Assembly: GCF_008245225.1 (NCBI RefSeq)
Contig: NZ_VTAW01000013.1
Coordinates: 53,343-117,342 of the forward strand
Length of the DNA stretch: 64,000 nucleotides
Direction: 5' to 3'
Source: Natrialba swarupiae
GTDB taxonomy: Archaea; Halobacteriota; Halobacteria; Halobacteriales; Natrialbaceae
Position 1 is the first letter of the stretch, and the number at the start of each line of letters is the position of its first letter. Shown piece after piece: positions 35,110 to 42,344 of the stretch. The notes below the pieces were generated by a model. The model saw only the letters and a program-made list of their open reading frames with translations, made no database searches and had not been told where the DNA came from. Made by a program: the position numbers and the translations under genes.

Positions 35110-35586
35110 ATGAGTATGGACCACGGTTCCCGACGAACGTTCCTCAAGCTCACCGGTGCGGCAGCAGCGACGGCGCTCGTCGCAGGATGTAGCGACGACG
35201 GCAACGGAAACGGTAACGGCAACGGCAACGGTAACGGTAACGGCGACGGTATCGCGATCGATCCTGGCACCGACATCCGGTTCGACGGTCAGACCGCCGG
35301 CTGGGAGGGTCTCGAGCCCTCCGAAATCGAGAGCGAACAGAACCCGACGCTCGTCTTAGAGGAAGGCGGCGAGTACACCATCGGTTGGACCGAAGGCGAC
35401 GGCGCGTTCCACAACATCGAGATTCGCGACGACGGCGGTGACGTCGTCGACGATCTCCAGACCGACGAAACCGACGACGACGAGCCCGACGACCAGATCC
35501 TCGAGTTCGAAGCCAGCGCCGAGATGGCCCAGTACGTGTGTGAACCACACGAGACGACCATGGTCGGCGACTTTCAGGTCGAGTAG
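35110..35586 (+). CDS. Halocyanin-like blue copper lipoprotein
   Basis: A 158-residue exported electron carrier. The N-terminus has a twin-arginine signal (SRRTFLKLTG) and lipobox LVAGC with lipid-anchored C27. A (Gly-Asn) linker of about seven repeats, from a hexanucleotide tandem repeat, links it to a cupredoxin domain. Copper ligands are H101 (AFHNIEIR), C144, H147 and M151 in YVCEPHETTMVG. Halocyanins shuttle electrons at the outer membrane face. The ATG at 35116 (MDHGSR) is an alternative start. It stands alone and is convergent with the redoxin gene. Confidence 0.93.
   Translation: MSMDHGSRRTFLKLTGAAAATALVAGCSDDGNGNGNGNGNGNGNGDGIAIDPGTDIRFDGQTAGWEGLEPSEIESEQNPTLVLEEGGEYTIGWTEGDGAFHNIEIRDDGGDVVDDLQTDETDDDEPDDQILEFEASAEMAQYVCEPHETTMVGDFQVE
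35200..35249 (+). repeat. GGNAAC hexanucleotide tandem repeat in the halocyanin linker
   Basis: About eight GGN-AAC units with silent third-base changes encode the Gly-Asn linker after the lipobox. The unit is six bases, so length changes would keep the frame and alter only linker length. Confidence 0.8.
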
Positions 35587-35672
35587 TACGATCAACCGGC
35601 CGCAACTCGTCGTTCGGGACGAGAACGCTGCGATTTTCGCTTTTCGGGACCACCCCACTGCTCGGAGAGCGA

Positions 35673-36251
35673 TCACTCCTCGCGCCACTTGATCGAACAG
35701 CCCTGTGACGGTCGCCAGTCGAGGTTCACGTCTTCGCCGTCGAGGACGGCGTCGATGGCCTCGCTGACGTAGAACCGGGACGGTTCGTCGTCCGGGTTGG
35801 GGGCGTCGTCGAGTCGCCCCTGGTAGACCAGCCGGAAGTCGGCCTCGCCGGACGCCTCGGCTTCGTTCGCGAAGAGGAACGGGTCCGGGGTACAGACTGC
35901 ACCGTACTCGCGGGCGACCGCCTGACTCTCGTCACGGAGGTACGCATCGTAGTCGATCCGGCCGTCCGTGACGAACTCGCACATCAGTTCGAACGAGTCG
36001 TCGGGATACTCCTCGGCGTCGTTCGGGTTGATTCCGACGACGGAGACGTCGTCGTACTCGTCGGCCAGGTCGTTCAGCAGGTCGAACTTCGCCTGTGCGT
36101 ACGGACAGTGGTTACAGGTGAACACGAGCAACAGCGCCTCGTCGTCGGCGAACGACTCGAGGGTATACGTCTCGCCGTCGACGCCGGGTAGTTCGAAGTC
36201 GGGTGCCGGGTCGTCGGCGGCCAGTTCGGAATCAGATTCACGCAGGACCAT
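35673..36251 (-). CDS. Redoxin/AhpC-TSA family thioredoxin-fold protein
   Basis: A 192-residue thioredoxin-fold protein. PAPDFELPGVDGETYTLESF is the peroxiredoxin-like opening, and the redox motif C46-N-H-C49 (FTCNHCPYAQAKF) is a CxxC rather than a single peroxidatic cysteine. GAVCTPDPFLF is the cis-proline region. CNHCPY-type proteins form a common redoxin subgroup without firm function. There is no signal peptide, so it is probably cytoplasmic. The start is at MVLRESD; the extension upstream is Arg-rich and unlikely. Confidence 0.88.
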   Translation of the reverse strand: MVLRESDSELAADDPAPDFELPGVDGETYTLESFADDEALLLVFTCNHCPYAQAKFDLLNDLADEYDDVSVVGINPNDAEEYPDDSFELMCEFVTDGRIDYDAYLRDESQAVAREYGAVCTPDPFLFANEAEASGEADFRLVYQGRLDDAPNPDDEPSRFYVSEAIDAVLDGEDVNLDWRPSQGCSIKWREE

Positions 36252-36441
36252 GTCAGTACCGTTGTATATCGGGCGTAAAAACCGTTGTCGTCGGGGCCTT
36301 CCTCCGGTCGACTGGCCGGAGAGAGTCGATGGACCCACGTCCGAAACGCCTATTCGCTCGAACGTCCGTCCGATCTCACGTCCACTCGAGAGACCCTCGG
36401 GACGGCCTACATATTTGTACCTCCCACGTTATCGATGAAAT

Positions 36442-37071
36442 ATGAAGACGATCGAGGTAACCGACGAACAGTACGCCTACATCCAGCACCTCCGGGAGGA
36501 GATTTCGGAGTCTGTCGTCGGCAAGTACGGGTTCGTGCGCGAACGAGACGCCGTGCAGTTTCTGATCGACAACGCCGACGAAGATCTCGAGATCGACGGC
36601 GAGTTCGACTCGTCGGCGACCGACGACGTGACGGCATCGGTCGACGCGGCCATCGAAGGCGGGCCCGATCCCCACGAACTCGAGGAGATTTCTTACGACG
36701 AGTCCACCGACCCCGACGGTGAGGGCTCTCCGGCGGACGACGAACCGGCGACCGACGAGCAATCGGAACCCGAGGACGACGAACGGGACCCGGAGGGAGG
36801 TGACGAAGACGATGTCTCTGAAGACAGCGGCGAAACGGACGAGGGCTCGAGTGCGAGCGACGACGCAGATGACGGCTCGAGTGGGGGCGGTGACGCCGAC
36901 GACGACGACATGCTCAACGAGATGATGAGCTTACTCGAGACCCACGACGACAAGTGGGAGGAGTCGTCGTCGGCAGACTACCGTTACACCGTCGCACTCC
37001 CCGACGGCTCGAGCGAGGACGTCCAGACGAAAGACGACGTCCGCGCGCTGTTGTTCAAGAATTATCGGTAA
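36442..37071 (+). CDS. Hypothetical acidic protein with disordered linker
   Basis: A 209-residue protein with a folded N-terminal unit (KTIEVTDEQYAYIQHLREEI then ARDAVQFLIDNADE-like helix, residues 1-50), a ~100-residue Asp/Glu/Ser linker that is almost surely disordered, and a short C-terminal unit (YRYTVALPDGSSEDVQTKDDV, LLFKNY). The N-terminal strand-helix-helix pattern recalls ribbon-helix-helix DNA-binding proteins, but this is weak. I do not recognise a family. It is transcribed alone ahead of the Lrp gene. Confidence 0.65.
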   Translation: MKTIEVTDEQYAYIQHLREEISESVVGKYGFVRERDAVQFLIDNADEDLEIDGEFDSSATDDVTASVDAAIEGGPDPHELEEISYDESTDPDGEGSPADDEPATDEQSEPEDDERDPEGGDEDDVSEDSGETDEGSSASDDADDGSSGGGDADDDDMLNEMMSLLETHDDKWEESSSADYRYTVALPDGSSEDVQTKDDVRALLFKNYR

Positions 37072-37348
37072 CTCGATCCAGTCGTTCGTCGGAGAGTCGA
37101 ACGCGGTGTTCGTTTCCGTCATCAGTGAGAGCGTCTCGATAGCCGAGAAACGGGATTTCGTGGAGAGACGCGGTCGTCTCGTGTCGGTCTTTCCTTCGAA
37201 CGCCGCTTCAACTCGAATCGGGGCCGTCGTACCCATCGAGAGCGGACGGCCCTCCCGGTGACCCGGTCGAACCCGCGGCTGACGGCGATCCTTCTCGTCT
37301 AACGAGCGAAGAACAACGTTTTTACTCGCGCTCGCGCTTCGCAGTGGT

Positions 37349-37834
37349 ATGAGCGAACGCGACGTGCTCGAGTCCCTTCGTGAGAACGCGCGATACTCCA
37401 CCGCGGACATCGCGCGAATGACCGACCTCGAGGAGAGCGAGGTCGAGGCAGTAATCGAGGAACTCGAGGCAGCAGGCGTAGTTCGCGGCTACCAGGCGGT
37501 CGTCGACTGGGACAAGCTGGAAGACGAGCGCGTTCGCGCCGAGGTCGAGTTGAACGTGCGCCTCGACCGCGAGACGGGCTACGGCGACATCGCCGAACGG
37601 CTCGTCCAGTTCCCGGAGGTCACCGCGTTGCGGCTGGTCAGCGGCGACTACGACTTCGACATGGAGGTCGAAGGCGACTCCATCCGCGAGGTCTCGCAAT
37701 TTATCAGCGAGAAAGTCGCCCCCGTCCCCGAGATCACCCAGACGGTCACCCACTACGTGATGACCTCCTACAAGGAAAACGGGATCGAACTCGGCGACGG
37801 CGAAGAAGACGATCGACTCTCGTACTCCCCCTGA
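37349..37834 (+). CDS. Lrp/AsnC family transcriptional regulator
   Basis: A 161-residue regulator. The N-terminal helix-turn-helix (DVLESLRENARYSTADIARM, EESEVEAVIEELEAAGVVRGY) is followed by a RAM ligand domain (RAEVELNVRLDRETGYGDIA, VTALRLVSGDYDFDMEVEG). Archaeal Lrp proteins sense amino acids and control their metabolism. The next gene, 9 nt downstream, is a PLP aminotransferase, so control of that gene or a shared pathway is likely. TTTTTAC upstream of the ATG is the probable TATA box. Confidence 0.92.
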   Translation: MSERDVLESLRENARYSTADIARMTDLEESEVEAVIEELEAAGVVRGYQAVVDWDKLEDERVRAEVELNVRLDRETGYGDIAERLVQFPEVTALRLVSGDYDFDMEVEGDSIREVSQFISEKVAPVPEITQTVTHYVMTSYKENGIELGDGEEDDRLSYSP

Positions 37835-37843
37835 TCTCCGACG

Positions 37844-39028
37844 ATGACGATCGAACTCTCAGACCGCGTGAATGCGGTCCCGCCGTCGGGTATCAGGCGA
37901 TTCTTCGAGATCGCCGAGGAGCGCGACGACGTCATCTCGCTCGGCGTCGGCGAACCCGACTTCTCGACGCCATGGGCGGCGAGAGACGCCGCCATCGCCT
38001 CCCTCGAGCAAGGAAAGACCTCCTACACGGCAAACCGGGGCAAGCGCGAACTCCGGGAGGCCATCGCCGACTACGCCGCCGATCGGTTCGACCTCGGCTA
38101 CGACCCGGACGAGGAGATCATCGTCACGGCCGGCGCGAGCGAGGCCGTCGATCTGGCGTTTCGCGCGCTGGTCGATCCCGGCGATACGGTCGCGATCGCC
38201 CAGCCGTCGTACATCTCCTACGAGCCCGGCGTGGTCTTCGCCGGTGGCGAGGTCCTCCCCGTCCCGACGAGAGAGGAAGACGAGTTCCGACTGACGGTGG
38301 AGACACTCGAGGCTGCGGGTGCGAGCGAAGCCGACCTCCTCGTCCTCTGTTACCCCAACAACCCGACCGGCGCGATCATGCGCGAGAGCGACCTCGAGCC
38401 GGTCGCCGAATTCGCCCGCGAGCACGATCTGACTGTCCTCTCCGACGAAATCTACGCCGAACTCACCTACGAGGTCGACGGGTCGGACACCTCGTCCGGT
38501 GGAACGCATACCTCGATCGCGACGCTGCCGGGCATGCGCGAGCGAACGGTCGTCTTCAACGGCTTCTCGAAGGCCCACGCGATGACTGGCCTCCGACTGG
38601 GGTACGCACTCGCCCCCGCAGACGTCGTCGGCGCCATGAACCGGATCCACCAGTACACCATGCTCTCCGCGCCGACGACGGCCCAGTACGCCGCCCTCGA
38701 GGCGCTCGAGTCCTGCGACGACGAGGTCAAGAAGATGGTCGACCAGTACGACCGCAGGCGGCGGTTCGTCCTCTCGCGGTTCCGCGAGATCGGCATGGAC
38801 GTCTTCGAGGCGAAAGGTGCGTTCTACTGTTTCCCCGAGGTTCCGGAAGGCTGGACCGCCGAGGAGTTCGCTGAAGCAATTCTCCGCGAGCAAGGCGTCG
38901 CCGTCGTTCCGGGTGACGTCTTCGGCGACGGTGGCGAGGGACACCTCCGAGTCTCGTACGCGACCGGCCTCGAAGAGCTTCGTGAGGCGTTGGGACGGAT
39001 CGAGGCCTTCCTCGAGGAACGGGACTGA
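37844..39028 (+). CDS. PLP-dependent class I/II aminotransferase
   Basis: A 394-residue fold-type I aminotransferase. Conserved parts: ISLGVGEPDFSTPWAARDAA, SYTANRGKRELREAIADYAA, VTAGASEAVDLAFRAL, CYPNNPTGAIM, LSDEIYAELTY and the PLP lysine in NGFSKAHAMTGLRLGY, ending GHLRVSYATGLEEL. It resembles archaeal aspartate/aromatic aminotransferases; the amino donor cannot be fixed by eye. It follows the Lrp regulator by 9 nt in an operon. Confidence 0.94.
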   Translation: MTIELSDRVNAVPPSGIRRFFEIAEERDDVISLGVGEPDFSTPWAARDAAIASLEQGKTSYTANRGKRELREAIADYAADRFDLGYDPDEEIIVTAGASEAVDLAFRALVDPGDTVAIAQPSYISYEPGVVFAGGEVLPVPTREEDEFRLTVETLEAAGASEADLLVLCYPNNPTGAIMRESDLEPVAEFAREHDLTVLSDEIYAELTYEVDGSDTSSGGTHTSIATLPGMRERTVVFNGFSKAHAMTGLRLGYALAPADVVGAMNRIHQYTMLSAPTTAQYAALEALESCDDEVKKMVDQYDRRRRFVLSRFREIGMDVFEAKGAFYCFPEVPEGWTAEEFAEAILREQGVAVVPGDVFGDGGEGHLRVSYATGLEELREALGRIEAFLEERD

Positions 39029-39069
39029 CCGGCATCGCCTCTCCGACCGAAACAGGGTAAACAGGCGTC

Positions 39070-39234
39070 TCAGGGCTCGAGATCGACAGTTACGGTAGTC
39101 GCGATCCAGCCGTCGGTGTTGTCTCGTTCGGTGAAAACGTGCTTGCCGGGCCGGGTCTCGTGGCTGCTTACGATCGTCGTCGGTTCTTCCAGTTCTTCGT
39201 CGTCCTGATTCTCCCTGCGGGCGGGTACGTCCAT
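39070..39234 (-). CDS. Small haloarchaeal protein, 54 aa (DUF7331-like)
   Basis: A 54-residue acidic protein reading MDVPARRENQDDEELEEPTT, then IVSSHETRPGKHVFTERDNT and DGWIATTVTVDLEP. The closing pattern HxxRPGKHVFxExxNTDGWIATD-like is familiar from a widespread haloarchaeal small-protein family (DUF7331 as I recall). It is short and lies antisense to a non-protein-like frame, so it is easily missed. A palindrome TTAGGTGACCCTAA lies 10 nt upstream of its ATG. Function unknown; regulation by a metal-dependent repressor is possible. Confidence 0.72.
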   Translation of the reverse strand: MDVPARRENQDDEELEEPTTIVSSHETRPGKHVFTERDNTDGWIATTVTVDLEP

Positions 39235-39243
39235 CACGAGAGG

Positions 39244-39257
39244 TTAGGTGACCCTAA
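39244..39257. promoter_or_regulatory. TTAGG-N4-CCTAA palindrome upstream of the 54-aa gene
   Basis: TTAGGTGACCCTAA is a perfect 5-bp inverted repeat with a 4-bp spacer, followed ~20 nt further by GGGCCTAAGT, a half site. The layout resembles operators of DtxR/IdeR/MntR-type metal-dependent repressors, which occur in Haloarchaea. It overlaps the likely promoter (CTAAATCTAAAAAG) of the minus-strand gene. Confidence 0.5.
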
Positions 39258-39397
39258 ATCTAAAAAGGTTTTGGTGGGCCTAAGTTTCTGGGAGGTGGAA
39301 CGTCTCCGCCGCGGTGAGGGACGGCGGGGGGATGCCGCCGGTCACGTGGCGAGAAACGCCAGTTACCGACCGCAAGTGCGGTAGTCCGTGACGTCCC

Positions 39398-39483
39398 CTA
39401 TAGTAGCCACTGGAACGAATGACACACTGATCGCGGAGCCACCTTGCGATCAGGTGTACATTGACTTTCAGTGGCTACTATCG
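39398..39483. repeat. 86-bp palindromic repeat element, copy 2
   Basis: Starts CTATAGTAGCCACTGGAA and ends TTTCAGTGGCTACTATCG. The internal stem is ACACTGATCGC…GCGATCAGGTGT. Compared with copy 1 the stem bases differ on both sides and still pair. Its right end encodes the last residues (FDSSH, in part) and the TGA stop of the minus-strand Yip1 gene. Confidence 0.85.
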
Positions 39484-40211
39484 AACACGGCGAACGGCAC
39501 CAAAAGCGCCAGCGGAACGCCGACGGCGACCGCAGCCGTTCCCCACGGAACGTCGGCGTCTCTGGAGAGACCACACGTGAGCAGGTACCACTGCCAGAGC
39601 AAGACCAGAAGCGAGACGACCTGCAGGATCGGCTCGAGCGAGGCCACCGCTCCCTCGATGACGCCGAGTTGGGCGTCGGGATCGGTGATCGTGACGTCCC
39701 GGAGGACGAACCAGAACCCGACGATAACTGCGCCGAGCCGGACGAATTCCGGAACCGCGGCCCAACCCGCGAGCGCGAATGATCCCGGGACCGAGGGATC
39801 TCCGCCAGCGAGGCGGCCGGCGGCGAACAGCACGATCCCGCTGAAAATCCACAGTATAAACGGCGAAATCAGCGCGTACGGGATGTACTCGTGGAACGTC
39901 TCCTGGGCCAGTGCACCCGCGTCGCGTTCGACCGTCGCCGGTTCGTCACAGTTGTCGGCGAGTGGCGATTCGTCGTCACCGTGTTGATCGCAGACCCACT
40001 CCGGCGGCCGGTCGGGGTTGTCCATCGTCACCGTCGCGTCGATCGATCCGGCGAATATCGTCCCGAGAAGCGAGAGGCCGATCACGAGAGCGATCGCGAG
40101 CGCGACGACGACACCCGCCGCGACCGCGAGCGTTTCGGCCGGTGGTCGTTCCTCGAAGAACGTCCCAGGCGAGAGCAGGAGCGTCCGAATCGAACGGGGG
40201 ATGGAGGGCAT
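39468..40211 (-). CDS. Yip1-domain membrane protein
   Basis: A 247-residue membrane protein of the Yip1 family as found in archaea. SIRTLLLSPGTFFEERPPAE is the amphipathic opening, followed by about five helices and a ~60-residue acidic loop with two cysteines (WVCDQHGDD, ADNCDEPA), likely outside and perhaps disulfide-bonded. The final residues and the stop codon come from an 86-bp repeat element, so the natural C-terminus has probably been replaced. Function of archaeal Yip1 proteins is unknown. Confidence 0.8.
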   Translation of the reverse strand: MPSIPRSIRTLLLSPGTFFEERPPAETLAVAAGVVVALAIALVIGLSLLGTIFAGSIDATVTMDNPDRPPEWVCDQHGDDESPLADNCDEPATVERDAGALAQETFHEYIPYALISPFILWIFSGIVLFAAGRLAGGDPSVPGSFALAGWAAVPEFVRLGAVIVGFWFVLRDVTITDPDAQLGVIEGAVASLEPILQVVSLLVLLWQWYLLTCGLSRDADVPWGTAAVAVGVPLALLVPFAVFDSSH

Positions 40212-40268
40212 CGTGACGACGAGTCGTCAAGTTGGCGCTAAAGACTTTCTAAATATATCAAGACAGAG

Positions 40269-41048
40269 TTATTCCTCCCACTGAGGTCGCGGAGAACCTG
40301 GTAATTCGTCTGTTCGTTCCACCAACTCATCTTCGGTTAGCCACGGGTAACACCGGTCCTGTAACTCGAACAATCTGAAATCGTTCAACTGGACCCAACT
40401 GTAGGAGGGAACCGCTAACTCATGATCGGTAAGCCACTCTGTGAGCTCACCGACAGTCACATCGATCCCAGCCGCAGTGGCTCGATCGACAAGTTTCGAT
40501 AGCTCGAACTGCTTCGTTTCCTCGCCAGTACCAGTTGCGGTCTCGATTTGAGCCGCTGCAGCGAGTACGTCTTCCCTGTCTCGAAGATTCGATTCTGTGT
40601 CCCACCGGTAGCCTCGCGGCAGAACATACGCCTTCCTGAAATATTCCGTCTCCGAAAGTTTGCCCAGTTCGTTAATCTCGCCGCCTGCATCCTGCTCGAT
40701 AACTGTCGTGATGTAGTCGGCGAGTGCCGCTGTCAGATGAAACTTGACGCGAAACTCGGGAAGTCGTGAGACATCGATATCGTCCAGATCACCGATCAGG
40801 AATGCATAGGTCCCGTAGCGGCGGTTGAGTCGGTCACTTACCGACCGCACCCGGCGGATATAGGGTGACCGATAACTTCCTAAGACGAGATACGCCGTCT
40901 GATCCCGTTCGTAGATGGCTGGGAGTTCGTCCTGTGCCCACGAGAGAATATCCCTCGCTTCTGTCGGTGTGAGATCAACGTTGCACAGAGCGCGACGGAC
41001 AGCACCCATGATTTGTCCGGCGTTCGGCGGTACAGATGGAGTCGTCAT
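40269..41048 (-). CDS. Accessory-region protein with possible TIR/deoxyribosyltransferase-like domain
   Basis: A 259-residue protein of lower GC than its neighbours. Residues 52-130 follow a Rossmann-like order: strand TAYLVLGSYR, helix IRRVRSVSDRLNRRY, strand YAFLIGDL, helix KFHLTAALADY, strand ITTVIEQD, then GGEINELGKL (E124, E127). This recalls TIR-like and nucleoside 2-deoxyribosyltransferase folds where a glutamate in a G-x-x-x-ELG setting is catalytic; it is my inference, not an established match. The C-terminal ~100 residues are helical (LTEWLTDHELAVPSYSW). It is divergent from a winged-helix gene 114 nt away. Confidence 0.6.
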   Translation of the reverse strand: MTTPSVPPNAGQIMGAVRRALCNVDLTPTEARDILSWAQDELPAIYERDQTAYLVLGSYRSPYIRRVRSVSDRLNRRYGTYAFLIGDLDDIDVSRLPEFRVKFHLTAALADYITTVIEQDAGGEINELGKLSETEYFRKAYVLPRGYRWDTESNLRDREDVLAAAAQIETATGTGEETKQFELSKLVDRATAAGIDVTVGELTEWLTDHELAVPSYSWVQLNDFRLFELQDRCYPWLTEDELVERTDELPGSPRPQWEE

Positions 41049-41162
41049 ATTTTGTTCGATAACTAGTACAGTGATACGTCTTCTGATTAACTTAGTTATT
41101 CAGGCTATGTACTCACTTAGTTGTCCCAAATCGTTAAATGCAGAGCTATGCTACAGTCCACT
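41049..41162. promoter_or_regulatory. Divergent promoter region with direct repeats
   Basis: ACTTAGTT occurs at 41090-41097 and 41115-41122, 25 bp apart start to start. GTTAAATG near 41141 is a TATA candidate for the plus-strand regulator. Paired direct repeats between divergent genes suggest an operator for the winged-helix protein. Confidence 0.4.
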
Positions 41163-41633
41163 ATGAGCCATACGGCGGACGATGTCTTCGACGATCCTTT
41201 CGCCGAGCAACGCGAAATGCGGGAGCTACTCTCCCAGGAGACTCGTCACCTAATCGTCCAGTGCCTGCTGGGCCATCCTCACCATCTCGCGTCGCTTGCC
41301 GAACTCACCTACATGATCCAGAAAAATGAAGGAGCGATTCTCGATCAACTCGAGACGCTCCAGGAAGCTGGTCTCGTGGACGTCTACGTCCACGAGCCGA
41401 ACATATCCACACGTAATCTGCCGTCTCGGTTTTGGGGACCGACCGAACGTGGGGTCGAAGTACTGTACGAACACAACTTCCTTCGCGGTGTCCCGGTTGC
41501 CCGGGCAGTCTACGAAGAGACGAACAAATCAGAGAAGGTTCGCCGCCACGAAACGGCTCCACGACCGTCGCTTCCTGATGCCGTCCAAGAGGCGCTCCAA
41601 TTCGAGGAACCAGTTCCCGAAGAGCTAGAATAG
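41163..41633 (+). CDS. Winged-helix regulator of the accessory region
   Basis: A 156-residue DNA-binding protein. The helix-turn-helix core reads RELLSQETRHLIVQCLLGHP, ASLAELTYMIQKNEGAILDQ, LETLQEAGLVDVYV, followed by a wing around RFWGPTERGVEVLYEHNFL. The C-terminal ~40 residues are polar. Similar winged-helix genes are common in haloarchaeal mobile regions. It is divergent from the 259-residue gene and may regulate both. An in-frame ATG 14 codons upstream exists but lies inside the promoter region. Confidence 0.78.
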   Translation: MSHTADDVFDDPFAEQREMRELLSQETRHLIVQCLLGHPHHLASLAELTYMIQKNEGAILDQLETLQEAGLVDVYVHEPNISTRNLPSRFWGPTERGVEVLYEHNFLRGVPVARAVYEETNKSEKVRRHETAPRPSLPDAVQEALQFEEPVPEELE

Positions 41634-41754
41634 GCCCAACTCCGTCGTAGAGGCCGTCCCGCCGCTCCCGCCTTACCAACCGAGTGAACGTAGCTCAGAC
41701 CCCAGCGACCGCTTCGTCGAGGAGGTTAATTGCCATATCTTCCTCTTCTCGACT

Positions 41755-42013
41755 TCATTCCGTTCCCAAGCACAGCCTAGCATCGCCGCTGTCGTCCACT
41801 TTCAATAGAGCAATCGATGGAACATGTCCATCCGATATGCTCTGGCCCGCACCGTCTCGAAAGCATACCCGCTGACTTTGTCTGGTTCTTCCCGAACGTG
41901 AGCAACCATTTGAGACAGTCTTCACGCTGGGAACGATAATCAGATAGCTGACGTTCATTGAGCAATTCCTCGCATGGTTCCGTGACAACCGATATACCGT
42001 CAAGATCGGTCAT
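41755..42013 (-). pseudogene. Decayed tyrosine recombinase (integrase) N-terminal fragment
   Basis: On the minus strand an ATG at 42013 gives MTDLDGISVVTEPCEELLNE, then RQLSDYRSQREDCLKWLLTF and GKN, the opening of haloarchaeal XerC/D-like integrases. A frameshift near 41886-41892 is needed to continue as DKVSGYAFETVRARAYRMDM then FHRLLY, after which a stop occurs. The catalytic R-H-R-Y domain is missing. It is 165 nt from the 3' end of tRNA-Glu, the usual integration site for such elements, so it marks an old, decayed integrated element. Confidence 0.65.
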
Positions 42014-42177
42014 GAACTCTCCCTGAACCTTACGTCGAACGTAATAGCCGGGGCAGCAACATGAACCGCAAGACGGCGTCGGGATAACACGGGTTCGATT
42101 ACGTGTTTGCTCTGTAGCATCGTATTCACCTCAGGTTAGCCACAGGCCAAAGCCGCAAGACGAGAAAGGGATTGGAG

Positions 42178-42252
42178 TGCTCCGACTGGGATTCGAACCC
42201 AGGTCATTGCCGTGAGAGGGCAATATGATTGGCCGGACTACACTATCGGAGC
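42178..42252 (-). tRNA. tRNA-Glu (anticodon CTC)
   Basis: The acceptor stem GCTCCGA pairs with TCGGAGC, plus discriminator A. The anticodon arm reads TTGCCCTCTCACGGCAA, giving anticodon CTC. The T-arm is GGGTTCGAATCCC. CCA is not encoded and no intron is seen. The 3' end faces the accessory patch with the integrase remnant. Confidence 0.95.
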
Positions 42253-42344
42253 GCGTCTCGTGTGCATTCGTTCGTTACGCGGGTTTGTGTTTAAGGATTC
42301 CGTTTCGAATCGGGAGTGGGCAGTCGTGACACGGCCGCTGTCGG

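Noticed and set aside
35200..35249. Tandem hexanucleotide repeats considered as a possible CRISPR-like or regulatory array
   Set aside because: The repeats are in frame and encode the Gly-Asn linker of the halocyanin; there are no spacers.
39139..39384. An 81-codon plus-strand frame after the aminotransferase
   Set aside because: It overlaps the antisense 54-residue gene and its promoter palindrome; the minus-strand reading has a known small-protein pattern.
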